Shown: one piece after another, positions 1 through 10,913 of the stretch
Numbering within the stretch: the stretch's first letter is position 1
Layout of the letters: each line of letters begins with the position of its first letter
From: Morinoia aosen
Lineage: Eukaryota; Arthropoda; Malacostraca; Amphipoda; Talitridae
Assembly (NCBI GenBank): GCA_030386875.1
Contig: CM059566.1
Span: 39,840,068-39,904,067 of the forward strand
Length of the DNA stretch: 64,000 bases
Direction: 5' to 3'
The notes under the pieces: generated by a model
Databases searched by the model: none
Told to the model about the DNA's origin: nothing
Seen by the model: the letters and a program-made list of their open reading frames with translations, nothing else
Position numbers and translations under genes: made by a program

Positions 1-1
1 C

Positions 2-307
2 ACGAGTATAAATCAACATCCAATCACATACTCGGAAGCAGTAAAATCAATAGGAAGAGAGAAATCGCTGCAAAATTGCAGTCGACAATCGATGGAAAAT
101 CCACTACCCAACGGTATGCACAATCATCACCAGAAAAATATAATTGACACGAGCATTTCTCAGTTCTCTGCAAATCCCCATACGAGAAATTACCACAGAA
201 CAGGAATTCAGAGCCAGAAAAACGTAAATTCCCCGCACCTCTCAGAACCTCTTAATGATGAAAAAAGTGCGAAAAAAACGTCTCCAGCCCCATTTATGAA
301 CGCATGA
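2..307 (+). CDS. LINE ORF1, C-terminal end (partial)
   Basis: This frame is open from the first base of the window to a TGA at 305-307, so it is the tail of a longer protein. It is polar and rich in Asn, His, Ser and Lys, and no zinc knuckle or coiled coil is visible in the part seen. Its position directly before ORF2 of a LINE makes ORF1, the RNA-binding protein of such elements, the likely identity. Its stop overlaps the ORF2 start as ATGA. The first ATG inside it, at 92, is probably not the true start because the frame is open upstream. The identity rests on position and not on a recognised domain. Confidence 0.6.
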   Translation, partial: TSINQHPITYSEAVKSIGREKSLQNCSRQSMENPLPNGMHNHHQKNIIDTSISQFSANPHTRNYHRTGIQSQKNVNSPHLSEPLNDEKSAKKTSPAPFMNA

Positions 308-798
308 ATTCCACAATGGATGAATTGAAACGATCATGGAACATAAAACTGATTCCCACCAAAGCCGATGGTGGGAATCAAAGCCGACACTGCCTCCTCC
401 ACGCAGTAGCTCATCTACTTACAAAACAACCAGCATCAAAATGGAATTACAATTCCCTAAAGGCTGCAATCAAAACAGAGAGTAAAGCAAACTACAGCAC
501 ATATGCTAAGTTTTTTGACAAGAACAGTGGCGACATGCAAAACCTCATAGATAATTACATTGACGAAAAACATTTTGACCAAGCTGCTGTAGACCTTATA
601 CCACTAATCATTTCAAATGTGACAGGCCAAAAACTTCTCGTCCTGGATGAAAAAGATCATTGTGTTTTGAAAATATCAGTCGTTCCCATTTCAGAGTTAT
701 CAAATAATAACCCTCCACTACTGCTCCATCGTAAAAACGATCACTACAGTGCTCTTGTCACACAAGGCAAAAATCAGACCGGGTTTACCTCATCTTGA
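304..798 (+). CDS. OTU-like cysteine protease domain, N-terminal part of LINE ORF2
   Basis: This is a 164-codon stretch from an ATG that overlaps the ORF1 stop. Residues 22-39 (D-G-G-N, then Cys30 in HCLLHAVAHLL) resemble the catalytic Asp/Cys block of OTU deubiquitinases, and NDHYSALV with His147 resembles their catalytic His block. The middle part (DNYIDEKHFD, LIISNVTGQKLLVLDE) also has the OTU layout. The Asp-to-Cys spacing is longer than the usual DGNC, so activity is uncertain. The frame ends at a TGA (796-798), but the same frame stays open beyond it into the endonuclease, so this is probably the start of one long ORF2 split by a single stop. OTU-like domains are known in some invertebrate non-LTR elements. 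Confidence 0.7.
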   Translation: MNSTMDELKRSWNIKLIPTKADGGNQSRHCLLHAVAHLLTKQPASKWNYNSLKAAIKTESKANYSTYAKFFDKNSGDMQNLIDNYIDEKHFDQAAVDLIPLIISNVTGQKLLVLDEKDHCVLKISVVPISELSNNNPPLLLHRKNDHYSALVTQGKNQTGFTSS

Positions 799-2058
799 CA
801 AAGTGCCGCTGCCCAGCCAAATAGTAGACTTTCTTACATAGCAGATGCTGGGCCAAACACCCTGGGCAACTTAGACAAAATCGATAAATACCCTGAACGA
901 TCCCATCGAGATAGTAACCTCGCTACCTTTAAAAAGAGTGCTAATATAGGTAAAATCAAAATCAAGCATGTAAATGCTCGAAGCCTGAATGGTAAATTGG
1001 ATGAAATCAGACTAATGTTGGTCACTGAAAAAATTGACATTTTGTGTGTCTCAGAAACATGGTTTGATTCACGAACCCAAAGTTCATTTTTTAACATTCC
1101 TGATTACGTGTTGTACCGCTACGATGGCGCTAAAACCAGCCGAGGTAGTGGATCTTGTATTTTTGTGAAAGAAATGTACTCAACATCTTCACTACTAGTG
1201 AATAAAGTTTGCGAAGGCATTGAAATGGTTTGGTTAGAAGTGCAAATAAATAAACACAAATCAATAATCATTGGCAGCCTTTACCGGCACCCATCGTCTC
1301 CCCTAAATCGAACACTAGATTTCATTGAGGAAACCTTCAAAGAAATCCTTCAGGCAAAAAAATCATTCTTTGCTTTCGGAGATTTCAATGTTGACCTAAC
1401 GGACAAAAACAATCAGCTAAGCAAACTATTGTATAAACTAAGCTTATCACAAATGGTCAAAGAACCGACTCGCATCACTAAAATCTCTGCAACTCTCCTC
1501 GATCTAGCAATCACAAATAATCCCACCGCAATACTTAGTACAGTAATATCACCTTCTATTTCCGATCACCACTCTATAGAATGTGAAATTAATATTGCGA
1601 AGGAAAGACAAAAATACCGCTTAATGACCTATCGCTCGAAAAGGCACTATTCAGCAGAACTATTTCAAGAAAAACTACTCGACAGGTCTACCGAATTCCA
1701 GAAAATGATGCAATCTGACGATGTTGATATACAAGTGTCAATTTTCAACGAGAACTTCACAGCAGCTCTCGACGAATGTGCACCTTACGTCACCAAAAAA
1801 ACCAAGCCAAAACGAACTGTTTGGATCACTGACGAAGTTAAAGAGATGAGCAGAATAAAGAAAGCTAACTTGCGAGAGTACAAAAACAATAGATCAAACA
1901 GTACCTTATACAAGAGATATAAAGAACACGAAAAGATTCTTCGAAAGAAAATCACTGAAGCGAAACAAACTCACTTCCACCAGGCACTGATAACGGCTAA
2001 AAATAACCCGAAGCGAACTTGGGAAATCATTAGTGAGGTAGCCCATATAAAAATTTAG
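799..2058 (+). pseudogene. LINE ORF2, apurinic-type endonuclease domain
   Basis: In frame with the OTU-like part, this encodes an exonuclease-endonuclease-phosphatase fold protein that would nick target DNA to prime reverse transcription. The key blocks are visible in order: HVNARSLNGK (Asn), CVSETWFDS (catalytic Glu), IIGSLYRHP, FAFGDFNVDL (Asp/Asn), LLDLAITN and SISDHHSIE (Ser-Asp-His). After the domain comes a Lys/Arg-rich linker ending in WEIISEVAH. No good initiation codon opens this segment, since the alignable sequence starts well before the first usable one. The frame is lost near a run of five A at 2049-2053, after which the protein continues in another frame (S-P-Y-K-N-L-D-R-I-S). 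Confidence 0.88.
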
Positions 2059-3763
2059 ATCGCATAAGTAATTTTGAAAATCCCTTGGCAACAGCCACGG
2101 ATTTCAACACATTCTTTTCAAAAGTAGGGGCTCAAGTTTTCAGTGAGGTGTGTACCAATCCAGATGAAACGACAATTGAAAATTCATGCCCCACTGCACC
2201 CTCGAGGACTGATGTCAAGTGGAGACCACGCCCTGTCGATTTACCAGAGTTACGAAACATCTTATACTCACTAAAAACACAAAGGCAGTTGGACATGATG
2301 GTATCAGTCTTCAATATATCAAAGACAGTTTCCCTGTTACAGCACCATGGATTCGTCTGATAATTAATACATCAATAGTAACCAACACGTTTCCAAACCA
2401 ATGGAAACACTCCATTATTAGACCGTTGCACAAAAGTGGTGACCTAAATACAGCATCAAACTACAGGCCCATCAGTCTTTTGCCTGTCATGTCCAAACTA
2501 TTGGAGAAAGTGGTGACAAATCAACTGTCATTTCACCTGGACGAGTCAAATCTACTCCACCAAAATCAATATGCCTATAGAAGGAATACTAGCACCCAAG
2601 ACGCTCTGCTCAATATATCTGAAAAAATATACAGTGACATCGATCAAAAGAATGTAACACTCTTGCTGCTACTTGATCTCTCTAAGGCGTTCGATAGCGT
2701 CCAACATGAAAGACTTCTACGTAAAATACTGAACTTGGGAATAGACACGCAATGGTTTGAAAGTTACTTGTCAAATCGATCTCATGCAGTCCGCATAGAA
2801 AACAAATTGTCCCCATTCATTCAAAACAATTTTGGTGTTCCCCAAGGATCCATTCTTGGTCCGCTACTCTTTTCTATTTTTATTAATGATTTCCCTCCAA
2901 TGCCTTCTAACACACGGATCTCAATGTATGCAGATGATGTTCAAATTGCAATAACAAGTTCAGTATCGGAAATACCACAGACGCAAATTAAAGCCGAAAC
3001 TTTACTGACTAGCCTGAAATCATGGTACGACCGAAATGGTCTCAAATTAAATGCTAATAAAACACAATGCATTGTTTTTGGATCCAAAGATGCAATTAAA
3101 AAAACTTCAGATCTTACTCTTGCAGTTGGAAATGATAAAATTAATGCATCAGAAAAAGTTAAAAATCTAGGTATCTGGTTCGATAGAAATATGTCCTTCA
3201 AATCTCACGTTGAGACTACTTGCAACAAAATCTACGGAACTTTAATGTTTTTTCATCGTATAAAAAGTATGCTAGACGAAAAATCCAGATTATTAGCTAT
3301 TCAATCCCTTGTGTTATCGCGCATTGACTACTGCAGCCTAGTATGGGGAGACTTACCTCAATACCTTCAAAGGGACTTACAAAAATGCATGAATTTTGCA
3401 GCCAAGGTGGTATGCAACGGTAATTATAAAAGAAGTGATCACGTAACCCCTCTCCTCAATAAACTCGGCTGGATTCCTATCCAAGAAAGGCTCCTCTTGC
3501 AGAAGGCCCAATACGTATTCTCCTCGTTATATCTTCCTCAGAGCAATGCTGAGATAGTGCGTTTCCATCCACCCACTGTAACCAATCAAAAACCGAACAG
3601 AAACAATAATGTCTTAGTCAACTATCGTTCATCTCACTTAGGGCAGAAGGCTCTGTCCATATCAGGCGCCTTACTGTGGAACAAACTTCCCCTGAATATT
3701 AAAGTCCCTCAAAGACCTAGAGAATTTAAAGCCAAAATAACTCGTCATCTTGTGTCTCAATAA
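2040..3763 (+). pseudogene. LINE ORF2, reverse transcriptase domain and C-terminus
   Basis: This is the reverse transcriptase that copies the element RNA at the nicked target. It opens with an FNTFFSKVG block in frame 3. It changes frame at a run of five A (2273-2277) just before KAVGHDGIS, then stays open to TAA at 3763. RT motifs are present in order: NYRPISLLP, LLLLDLSKAFDSVQHERLL (catalytic Asp), FGVPQGSILGPLLFSIFIND, SMYADDVQI (catalytic Asp pair), GLKLNANKTQCIVFG and KNLGIWFDRNMSF. The C-terminal GALLWNKLP...FKAKI block is typical of CR1/Jockey-group ORF2 proteins. No RNase H domain is seen. The catalytic residues are intact, and the breaks lie outside the palm. Confidence 0.92.
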
Positions 3764-4544
3764 TAATTTTTAGTTACAGAACATACTGAATGAGTACTGA
3801 CGAATCTCATTTGCCTGGTATCTCCATTGCTGAACAATCTCCCTCGCTCATTGTTTTATAATTCAAGACATCACACAACAGTTTGGAAGTATGCGTAGGT
3901 ATTATGATTTGACCGCCTATACGTTGTCATTTGCAAACATGGTACCTATGTGTGTGTGTGTTTATCAATTGCAGACATTCTGCACCATATTACAAAGATA
4001 ATGTGTTTTTTTTTCTAATTTGAAATTGTAAAGCATCCATGTAAAAAAATTCAAAATAAATTCGTTGTGTGATCATCCATTTATACTGCAGTAATATGCT
4101 GATTCTGCTTATAGTTATATGCTTATAATAATGTGATACCTATGTTTGTTCATGAATAGCCGACAATTTGCGCCATATTTCAAAGATAATGTGATTTGTT
4201 TTCTAATATGAAACCTTTATAGGACATTAATGTTTTCTTTCTTATCCACGTCCCACAATCGATTTCATGTTTCTGACTTAAGTAGACTGTCTTGTGCCAC
4301 TATTTTTAGTACTAAATTTTATAAAATTCATGCTATAATAAAAGATATTTTTTCTGTTCCCCTCGATTGGAATTCTGGTTTATAATGGCTAGTTTATGCT
4401 GATATTTGCGCACATGCTTACTTGTATATATGTGTACGTGTGCACGCTATGCGTATGACACTCTGTAGAATGCGTATGTATTGCCTCGGTGCATAGAAAT
4501 GCATTGGTGTATGCTTACGAGTTTGCTGTAAGTATGTGCGTGGG

Positions 4545-5440
4545 TATGTCTGTGCATGCGTATGTATATATATCTACATGTATACGTGCACATATGTGTG
4601 TACTAAACTGACAACTAGCATTTTACTAGAGAAAATGGTCTTTTTTCTATGCACTCTCAACTTGTAACATTACCTAACTCGTCATCTCTTTATTATTGTA
4701 AAGCATTCATGTACAAACTATACATTTGTTCTGCGATCATCCATTATATTTAAATAAAATGCTTATTAACTAATGACCGGTATGTTAAAATTGTTGAATC
4801 AGAAATACAAAACTTATAATCTTCTTGGTCCTCATGCTTATGTGTACATATATGTGTATATATTCACATGTATGTGTGCACATATATGTAAATTAGACTG
4901 ACAACTAGCATTTTACTAGAGATAATGGTCATTTTCTGTTCACTCTCAACTTTTAACATTACCTAACTCGTCATCTCTTTATTATTGTAAAGCATTCATG
5001 TACAAACTATACATTTGTTCTGCGATCATTCATTATATTTAAATAAAATGTTTATTAACTAATGACCGGTATGTTAAAATTGTTAAATCAGAAATACAAA
5101 ACTAATAATCTTCTTGGTCCTCATGCTTATGTGTACATATATGTGTTTATATTCACATGTATGTGTGCACATATGTGTGTACTAGACTGACAACTAGCAT
5201 TTTACTAGAGATAATGGTCATTTTCTGTTCACTCTCAACTTGTAACATTACCTAACTCGTCATCTCTTTATTATTGTAAAGCATTCATGTACAACTTATA
5301 CATTTGTTGTGCGATCATCCATTTATATTTGAATAAAATACTTATTAACTAACGACCGTTATGTTAAAATTGTTGAATTAGAAATTCAAAACTTATAATC
5401 TTCTTGGTCCTCATGCTTATGCGTACATATATATATATAT
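4545..5440 (+). repeat. Tandem repeat, about 290 bp x 3, inside LINE 3'UTR
   Basis: The landmark ACAACTAGCATTTTACTAGA begins at 4611, 4901 and 5190, giving periods of 290 and 289 bp. Each unit also carries TCATCTCTTTATTATTGTAA, a CATTCATGTACAA block, GCGATCATCCATT and CTTCTTGGTCCTCATGCTTA. Units differ by scattered substitutions and in the TATA/TGTG-rich segment, so the triplication is not brand new. Confidence 0.85.
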
Positions 5441-5525
5441 ATATATCTGTATGTGTGTGTGTATGTAAGTATATATATATATATATATATATGTGCGTAT
5501 ATATATGTATATGGATTTGTATTTA
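5424..5525. repeat. TA/TG microsatellite
   Basis: Runs of TA and TG dinucleotides lie at the end of the third 290-bp unit. They are probably an expansion of the TATATGTG segment present in each unit. Confidence 0.8.
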
Positions 5526-5895
5526 TATATTTTTTTCATGCTTCCTTAAAATGACACTTTTGAACATTTGCCGAAACAAGCGATTCATATATTATTTCCT
5601 GGCATCAATAATTGCGAAGTTTTATGTCATGTACATGTAAACTGTCAAAAGTGTTTTCACCCCACAATGAAAATGCATCGTCCATGAATTTGCGTTATCT
5701 CTTATAATTATCATGAAATGTATTGTCAAATGTAGCCCTCAATCATATCTTTTCGACTAGTGACACGAGTTTTTTCAATACTCGTGTGTGTGTATCATCT
5801 AAGTGTATTAATTTTAAGATATTTAAAAACCAATGATTGTAATATTGTACAATCTCTATTGGAAATAAAGTTTTTTCTTTCTTTCTTTCTTTCAT

Positions 5896-6965
5896 CATTA
5901 TACTGGCACCGGCATCATGTAGTTACCAACATCACAACGGTGAAGTGACTGCCACTCGACAATGAACTTCGAAGAACACATTAGGGGCAGAAATTTCACA
6001 AGGAATAAAATATATTAGAGCTGTTTATGAAAGTGGATTTAAAATCCCATTTGACGGTAAAGGGTTAACATGCTTTTCAATCTGTTAGGACTAAGCATGA
6101 CTTGGGCGCTAACCCTCACAGGTGCGGACGTCATGGCGAGGAGTTTTGCGAGCTTTTCTTTTGGTGGTAACTTAATAAGAATTTGAATATTTGGCTCAGA
6201 TCTTGCGTCTATCGTATTGAAACTCATCTCCTTTTTAGAATTACTTCAGTGGGTGAATTTCTCATTCTTTAACCTATTATTTCGTAATAATATCCGTTTA
6301 AATAACCGGCTCCCTGCTTATATCCATATTCCCGACGCTAGAATCTGTGAGATACGTACCCATTGAATTATCTTCGAGTCTAAAGAAGCTTCTCTCTCAA
6401 AAGATTGAGATATGCATACGAACGTGTAACGTCATTTTTTGCTCAAGTTATAATCATTTATCACTGTAACAAATGCTGTAACTTATACCATAGAAATACG
6501 CGCTGAATTACCACAACACTGCGATTCACAACCACTAATACCAACACAGCCCTGGAACACTAGTTACGATACTTACAATGTATACCACGCAGCTCGCATC
6601 GTCCAATGCTGGAAACGTTCAGAAAGTGTAGCCGAAAACTGCGGCTGAAACTGGTCGAAAGTTTTTCTGGATGCACTGGACGAGTAAAGACAAACTTTTG
6701 GACATAGTGATGGCAATTGAAGTAGAAACTCGTGAAGCGACCAAATTTTAGTTGAGCGTTGTTGCGAGATCGATTGTCACTAATGCGTGGATGGAGTGTC
6801 CCATGGATGGTGGAAGGGCCCACTAATAGGCGGTAGCAGTTACCAATGGGCATGAGGAGCGTCCAACAATGACGGTGGGAATCTACACTAACATATTTAA
6901 GGGGAGAGTTTATTAATGGGCTGTAAAATTGTCCACTTATGATCGATGAAACGATCTCAACAGAT
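5896..6965. other. No gene seen
   Basis: Unique-looking sequence between the LINE tail and the first R365 copy. The longest frame (6560-7072, - strand) has no recognisable domain and runs into a repeat. Confidence 0.5.
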
Positions 6966-7076
6966 TGAAAGCTACTTCTAACTCCCTCATCCACAACAAA
7001 GGTGTTCCCAAGAGAGGAAAAAATAAAGTACCATTTAGTATGCAATCCATAAAACAAGGAGTCTATGTACACGATG
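6966..7076 (-). mobile_element. R365 repeat, truncated copy
   Basis: Matches the tail-side part of the R365 family (CACAACAAAGGTGTTCC, AAGAGAGGAAA, CCATTTAGTATG) and then stops, as expected for 5' truncation of a retroposed element. Strand is assigned from the tail polarity explained at the full copy (31868-32232). Confidence 0.65.
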
Positions 7077-7245
7077 CGTTACCACAGAACATCAGCCACA
7101 GAGTTACCACAGAACATCAGCCACAGAGTTACCACGGAACGCCAGCCACAGAGTTACCACAGAACATCAGCCACAGAGTTACCACAGACCACCAGCCACA
7201 GAGTTACCAGAGAACACCAGCCACAGAGTTACCACAGCACAAAAG
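7077..7245. repeat. Minisatellite, 25 bp, about 6-7 copies
   Basis: Unit ACCACAGAACATCAGCCACA plus GAGTT, with a few substitutions. It abuts the end of a truncated R365 copy. Confidence 0.9.
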
Positions 7246-8775
7246 TAACTAATCTACCACAGAACTTAGACTCGAATTAGAATATTTTAAAGGCGCATTG
7301 GCCGCAATTTTAGAGCGAGACGGGGGCAGTGGAGGCCTTTAAACGGGATGCCTGATTTAGGAATGCTCCTCCCGGTCGCTGCCGCGCGGAATACTAATAC
7401 CCTCATCAAAACATCGAGGGTCGGTCCATGCGAAGAGATCGGCTCGATGCATGAATGCACTCTTGCAAATTATAGCGGGCCATTAGTCTCCCATTTACGT
7501 AATGTATTGGCCTGCTTTCTACCTAAGATAAAAAGCCCCTGCGCATGGCAATCGGTAGGCTCGAAGGTAGAGGCCAAGCAGGTGCTTAGTATTGAACCGG
7601 GAATTTATTGGGAATATAAATTTAGCGTTTCTTGAACATGATATGGTTATCGGTGTGAGAGTCGGTCACGAGAGACGACTATGAAATAACTTGCGTATCG
7701 GGCTTTAGAAAACTCGTACATCAAGTACTGCCAGATTAAAAGCCAATGATGGTTCTTGTACCATCTTTATCGGAAAAAATCTGCTTTCTTTTTTTTACAC
7801 TCTCAGGATTCCGATTTGGGAGGTTCTTATCGCCTTCTACAGCCAGCGAATGGCGTACGTGGAAGTCGGGGGATGAAGAACAACGATAAAAAGAGTCGTT
7901 GAAGAATGAAATCTACTGCCCTATCTCATCTTGGCAACAATCAAGTGGAAAAAACTCGAAATAAAACAACGAAACATTAAAATAAAACCCTATAACAAAT
8001 GTATTATGTTACGCACAACAGATTCCTACGATTTTTAGAAGATTCTTTAAGCCCACAACAGAATATGGCAACCCATTACGATCTCCGGGAACCCACAAAG
8101 GACTCGGGTAACCTACAGCAGACTTTGAAAACTTCCAACAGACTCCGGCAACGGCAAAATGACGAGAACAGACACGATCAACAAACTTCCTTTCGAAAAG
8201 TGCAGGTTGACCGCGATGAGCGTCGAGCTTTCAAGTGTGTACATTCAATCTTCTCATAAACCTCGTGTTTTTTGGTTCTACTAATATCTGGAGTATGAAA
8301 AATCCAGAACATTGAATCTTTGAACGGTTTCGATCCGTAATTGGAATTGATAATTTAGTTTTTATATAATAATACATTCTTCAATCCGAGGAGTGTTTTT
8401 TTCTGTTCTTAAATCAAAGATTTTCTCATGTAATATCATAGTAATGATGTAGTGAGAATTATGTGTTTAAGGGCGGACAATGAATACATTTATTTAGTTC
8501 CCAAAACCACACCGTGAAGTTGACCTGAAGCTTGACACGATAGTTACTATGCCATGAATGGCTTACTCATCCTGTCAAAAGATTGCTGCTCAAATTTCAT
8601 GCCCTGGCCGCATAAGTTTCACAATTTTCTAACGTGCTCCGTGTGGACAGTCATTTGCAGCGTACACGTTTTTCAGAAGCGAACACAAAAATATGAAATT
8701 TTTTATTTAGCTATTAAAAGCGTAAACACCGAAACTAGATTATTAATTATTACTATAATTAAATTTAATTAAAAA
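7246..8775. other. No gene seen
   Basis: Noncoding. The part from about 7270 to 7620 is GC-balanced, without tandem structure or similarity to the repeats of this window. 8020-8160 has a loose, decayed repeat of a CCACAACAGACT-like motif. Confidence 0.45.
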
Positions 8776-8930
8776 ATCCCTAGCCGCAACAACGGTGATC
8801 TCAAGGGAGCAATAAAATGGGGCTATTAAGTATGGACTGTAGGAAACAGGGACATCTATGCACAATGTGTGTTCCCATTTAGGATGCCGTGCATATTGAA
8901 ACAGCGAGTTTGGGAGAAGAGGAAAAAAAG
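8776..8930 (-). mobile_element. R365 repeat, diverged truncated copy
   Basis: Shares GCCGCAACAACGGTG, TATTAAGTATGGA, ACATCTATGCACAATGTGTG and GAAACAGCGAGTTTG-like blocks with the family, then fades out. More diverged than most copies. Confidence 0.55.
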
Positions 8931-9041
8931 ACAAGGAAGGGAGTGCGACGAAGGTATGAGAAATGAAAGAGGCATATTGTGCACGAAAGAAAAGGTCCCA
9001 AAAGCCTATCTAAAACTGAAGTAACCTGGCCGTATTAAGTG

Positions 9042-9079
9042 AAATTTACAATTTACACCACAGGGTACATTGTAAATTT
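9042..9079. other. Short inverted repeat
   Basis: AAATTTACAAT (9042-9052) and its reverse complement ATTGTAAATTT (9069-9079) form a perfect 11-bp stem with a 16-nt loop. Confidence 0.6.
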
Positions 9080-9249
9080 ACAACGGAATCAAAAATGAAA
9101 ACATAATTAAAATTCATAATTTTTATTTTGTTTCGTCTATGTTATAATTTCCCCAGGGGACCGCAGTTCCCGTAGCATGGGGTAGACAAACCAAACTAAC
9201 CTTAGCCTATTGCTTATCTTATATCCTCTATGAGAGGCATCGAAACCAC

Positions 9250-9480
9250 AACAAACGAATAATATAAAAACAAACACAACAGCCGAAGACGTCAACAAAC
9301 ATATTTTAACAGATGTACACACACACGCATTACACATATAATTATACCCAAACTCAACAGAAAAACAAATAACATAAAAACAAATATAACAGACGAAAAC
9401 GCCTATAAACATACGTTGGCAGATGCATATGTACAATACCCATATAATTATACCCCAAACTCATCAAGAAACTTTTTGTG
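9250..9480. repeat. Direct duplication, about 115 bp x 2
   Basis: A block with ATAAAAACAAACACAACAG, GAAGACG, AACAGATG and CACATATAATTATACCC occurs twice in a row with about 10-15% difference. Confidence 0.75.
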
Positions 9481-10786
9481 CTCAACACAGATAGACCCGT
9501 ACGGACGGCGGAGCCCTCTCGGGCACCCAACACTGCACTGACCACAGAGTAATTATCAGAAAAGTAATAGATCAGTCGCGGAGTTGAAATTCGCGTGCCC
9601 CAACGTGCAATTACCCGCCAAGGCCAGCAAGCCAGGCTCGCAGGGACGATGCAGTTTGCAAAGATAAAAAACACCGCAAATTGGAGAGTAATGAGTGGTG
9701 CGCGGAATGTGGAGGCTCCATTGGAGGTCGTGGAGATGCGTGACACTGAAGCTCTGGGTCACGCACGCACGCCAGTCACGCACGCACGCACCATTCACTC
9801 ACTCCTGCTATATTTACACACAGCCTACGGAACTTGCAAGCACAGGTAGTACAATAATCCCGCACTGGTCACGCAATATCCCTCACTGGTCACGAGATAT
9901 TCCCTCACGCAGGTACGGACTGTTATGTCCATAGTACGAACCGTTAAGTTCTACCACAAAAAAAAGTAAGGACGGTTGAACGTGAGTCCGACATCTGGTG
10001 AGCTATCGAAGGAAAATCGCAAGCTCAGCATAGCACGGCATGCCAGAAGGCGACGCTTGCGCATAACAGCTCAGCGGTTATGAAAAAAAGAGGGATCTTA
10101 GACGAGGAAAGCGACGCCTACGCTCTCAACTGCGGCAACTGGCAACGGACGAATGGCAACTAGCTGCGGCAACCGGCGAATGGCAACGGGCAATGGCAAC
10201 GGGCGGCGTGATCTCAACGACTGGCGCGACCACGAGCTTACAGCAGGGTCTGGGCCACTACGACAACAACAGCAACCAGCAGCAGTACTCGGCGATGTCG
10301 GCGGCTGCGGCAATGCTGCACGCTCCTGCTATAACGGTCACAGCGCGAGGGTTACTTAAAGGGTAGGAGAAGAGTTAGAGGGATCATTATACTGTGAACT
10401 CTCGTCACTGAAAGGTCTCTTGGTGCCACTTCATTAACTTGTTAAGTTGCATACGGCGGGCACACCGTATTAGACACCGATGTTGTGTTAACTTTCACGT
10501 AAACTTAACGTAAAATACGAGACCTTATTGTCGTACCTCGTCATCGCTAAGAGTTACGTAAGACATTATTGTAGCAATTGTTATTCCTGAATTTGCTAGT
10601 TTCATCGATCTCTTGTCATATTTATGTGTTCATCCTTCATTATAACAAGTAAAACAATGTGGCCGCATTGAAAGAAACGTCTTTTCTTTCGGAAAATAAC
10701 TCCTTTGATTTGATGATCCGACTTGAAAAGATTGGAAATTAACAACAACGATAAACCTGGATCCTAAAGGAAAGAAATATATGACA
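9481..10786. other. No gene seen; decayed short repeats
   Basis: Noncoding. 9750-9800 has CACGCACG-type simple sequence, 9860-9915 a few copies of CACTGGTCACG, and 10130-10210 a decayed repeat of GGCAACGG-like motifs. Confidence 0.45.
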
Positions 10787-10913
10787 CGGACTGCTGCATG
10801 AAGGTACGGACTGCTGCACGCAGGTACGGACTGCTGCACGCAGGTACGGACTGCTGCACGCAGGTACGGACTGCTGCACGCAGGTACGGACTGCTGCACT
10901 CAGGTACGGACTG
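10787..10913. repeat. Minisatellite, 20 bp, about 6 copies
   Basis: Unit ACGGACTGCTGCACGCAGGT, nearly identical between copies. A related GCAGGTACGGACTG motif occurs once near 9910. Confidence 0.92.

Larger units (their letters stand above)
1..5895 (+). mobile_element. Non-LTR retrotransposon (LINE), CR1/Jockey-like, 5' end outside window
   Basis: One element accounts for this stretch. In order it holds the end of an ORF1, an ORF2 with OTU-like, endonuclease and reverse transcriptase parts, a long AT-rich 3'UTR, and a terminal AATAAAG followed by a TTTC repeat (5868-5895). The RT has the DLSKAFDSV, GVPQGSILGP and YADD motifs of CR1/Jockey-group LINEs. ORF2 is broken by one stop and two frameshifts, so the copy is dead but still easy to read and probably not very old. 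The 5' end lies beyond the window, and the 3' boundary is inferred from the tail because no target duplication can be checked. Its orientation is opposite to the glypican exon. Confidence 0.85.
3764..5895 (+). other. LINE 3' untranslated region
   Basis: These 2.1 kb of AT-rich DNA after the RT stop have no open frame of note. Several segments are repeated within it: CCATATTACAAAGATAATGTG at 3983 recurs slightly changed near 4171, and the block around GTAAAGCATCCATGTA at 4029 returns in each unit of the 290-bp array downstream. The end is marked by AATAAAG and TTTC repeats (5868-5895). It is unusually long for a LINE 3'UTR because of the internal duplications. Confidence 0.65.

Noticed and set aside
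6560-7072. 170-codon frame on the - strand
   Set aside because: No recognisable domain, and its start lies in an R365 fragment. Likely chance.
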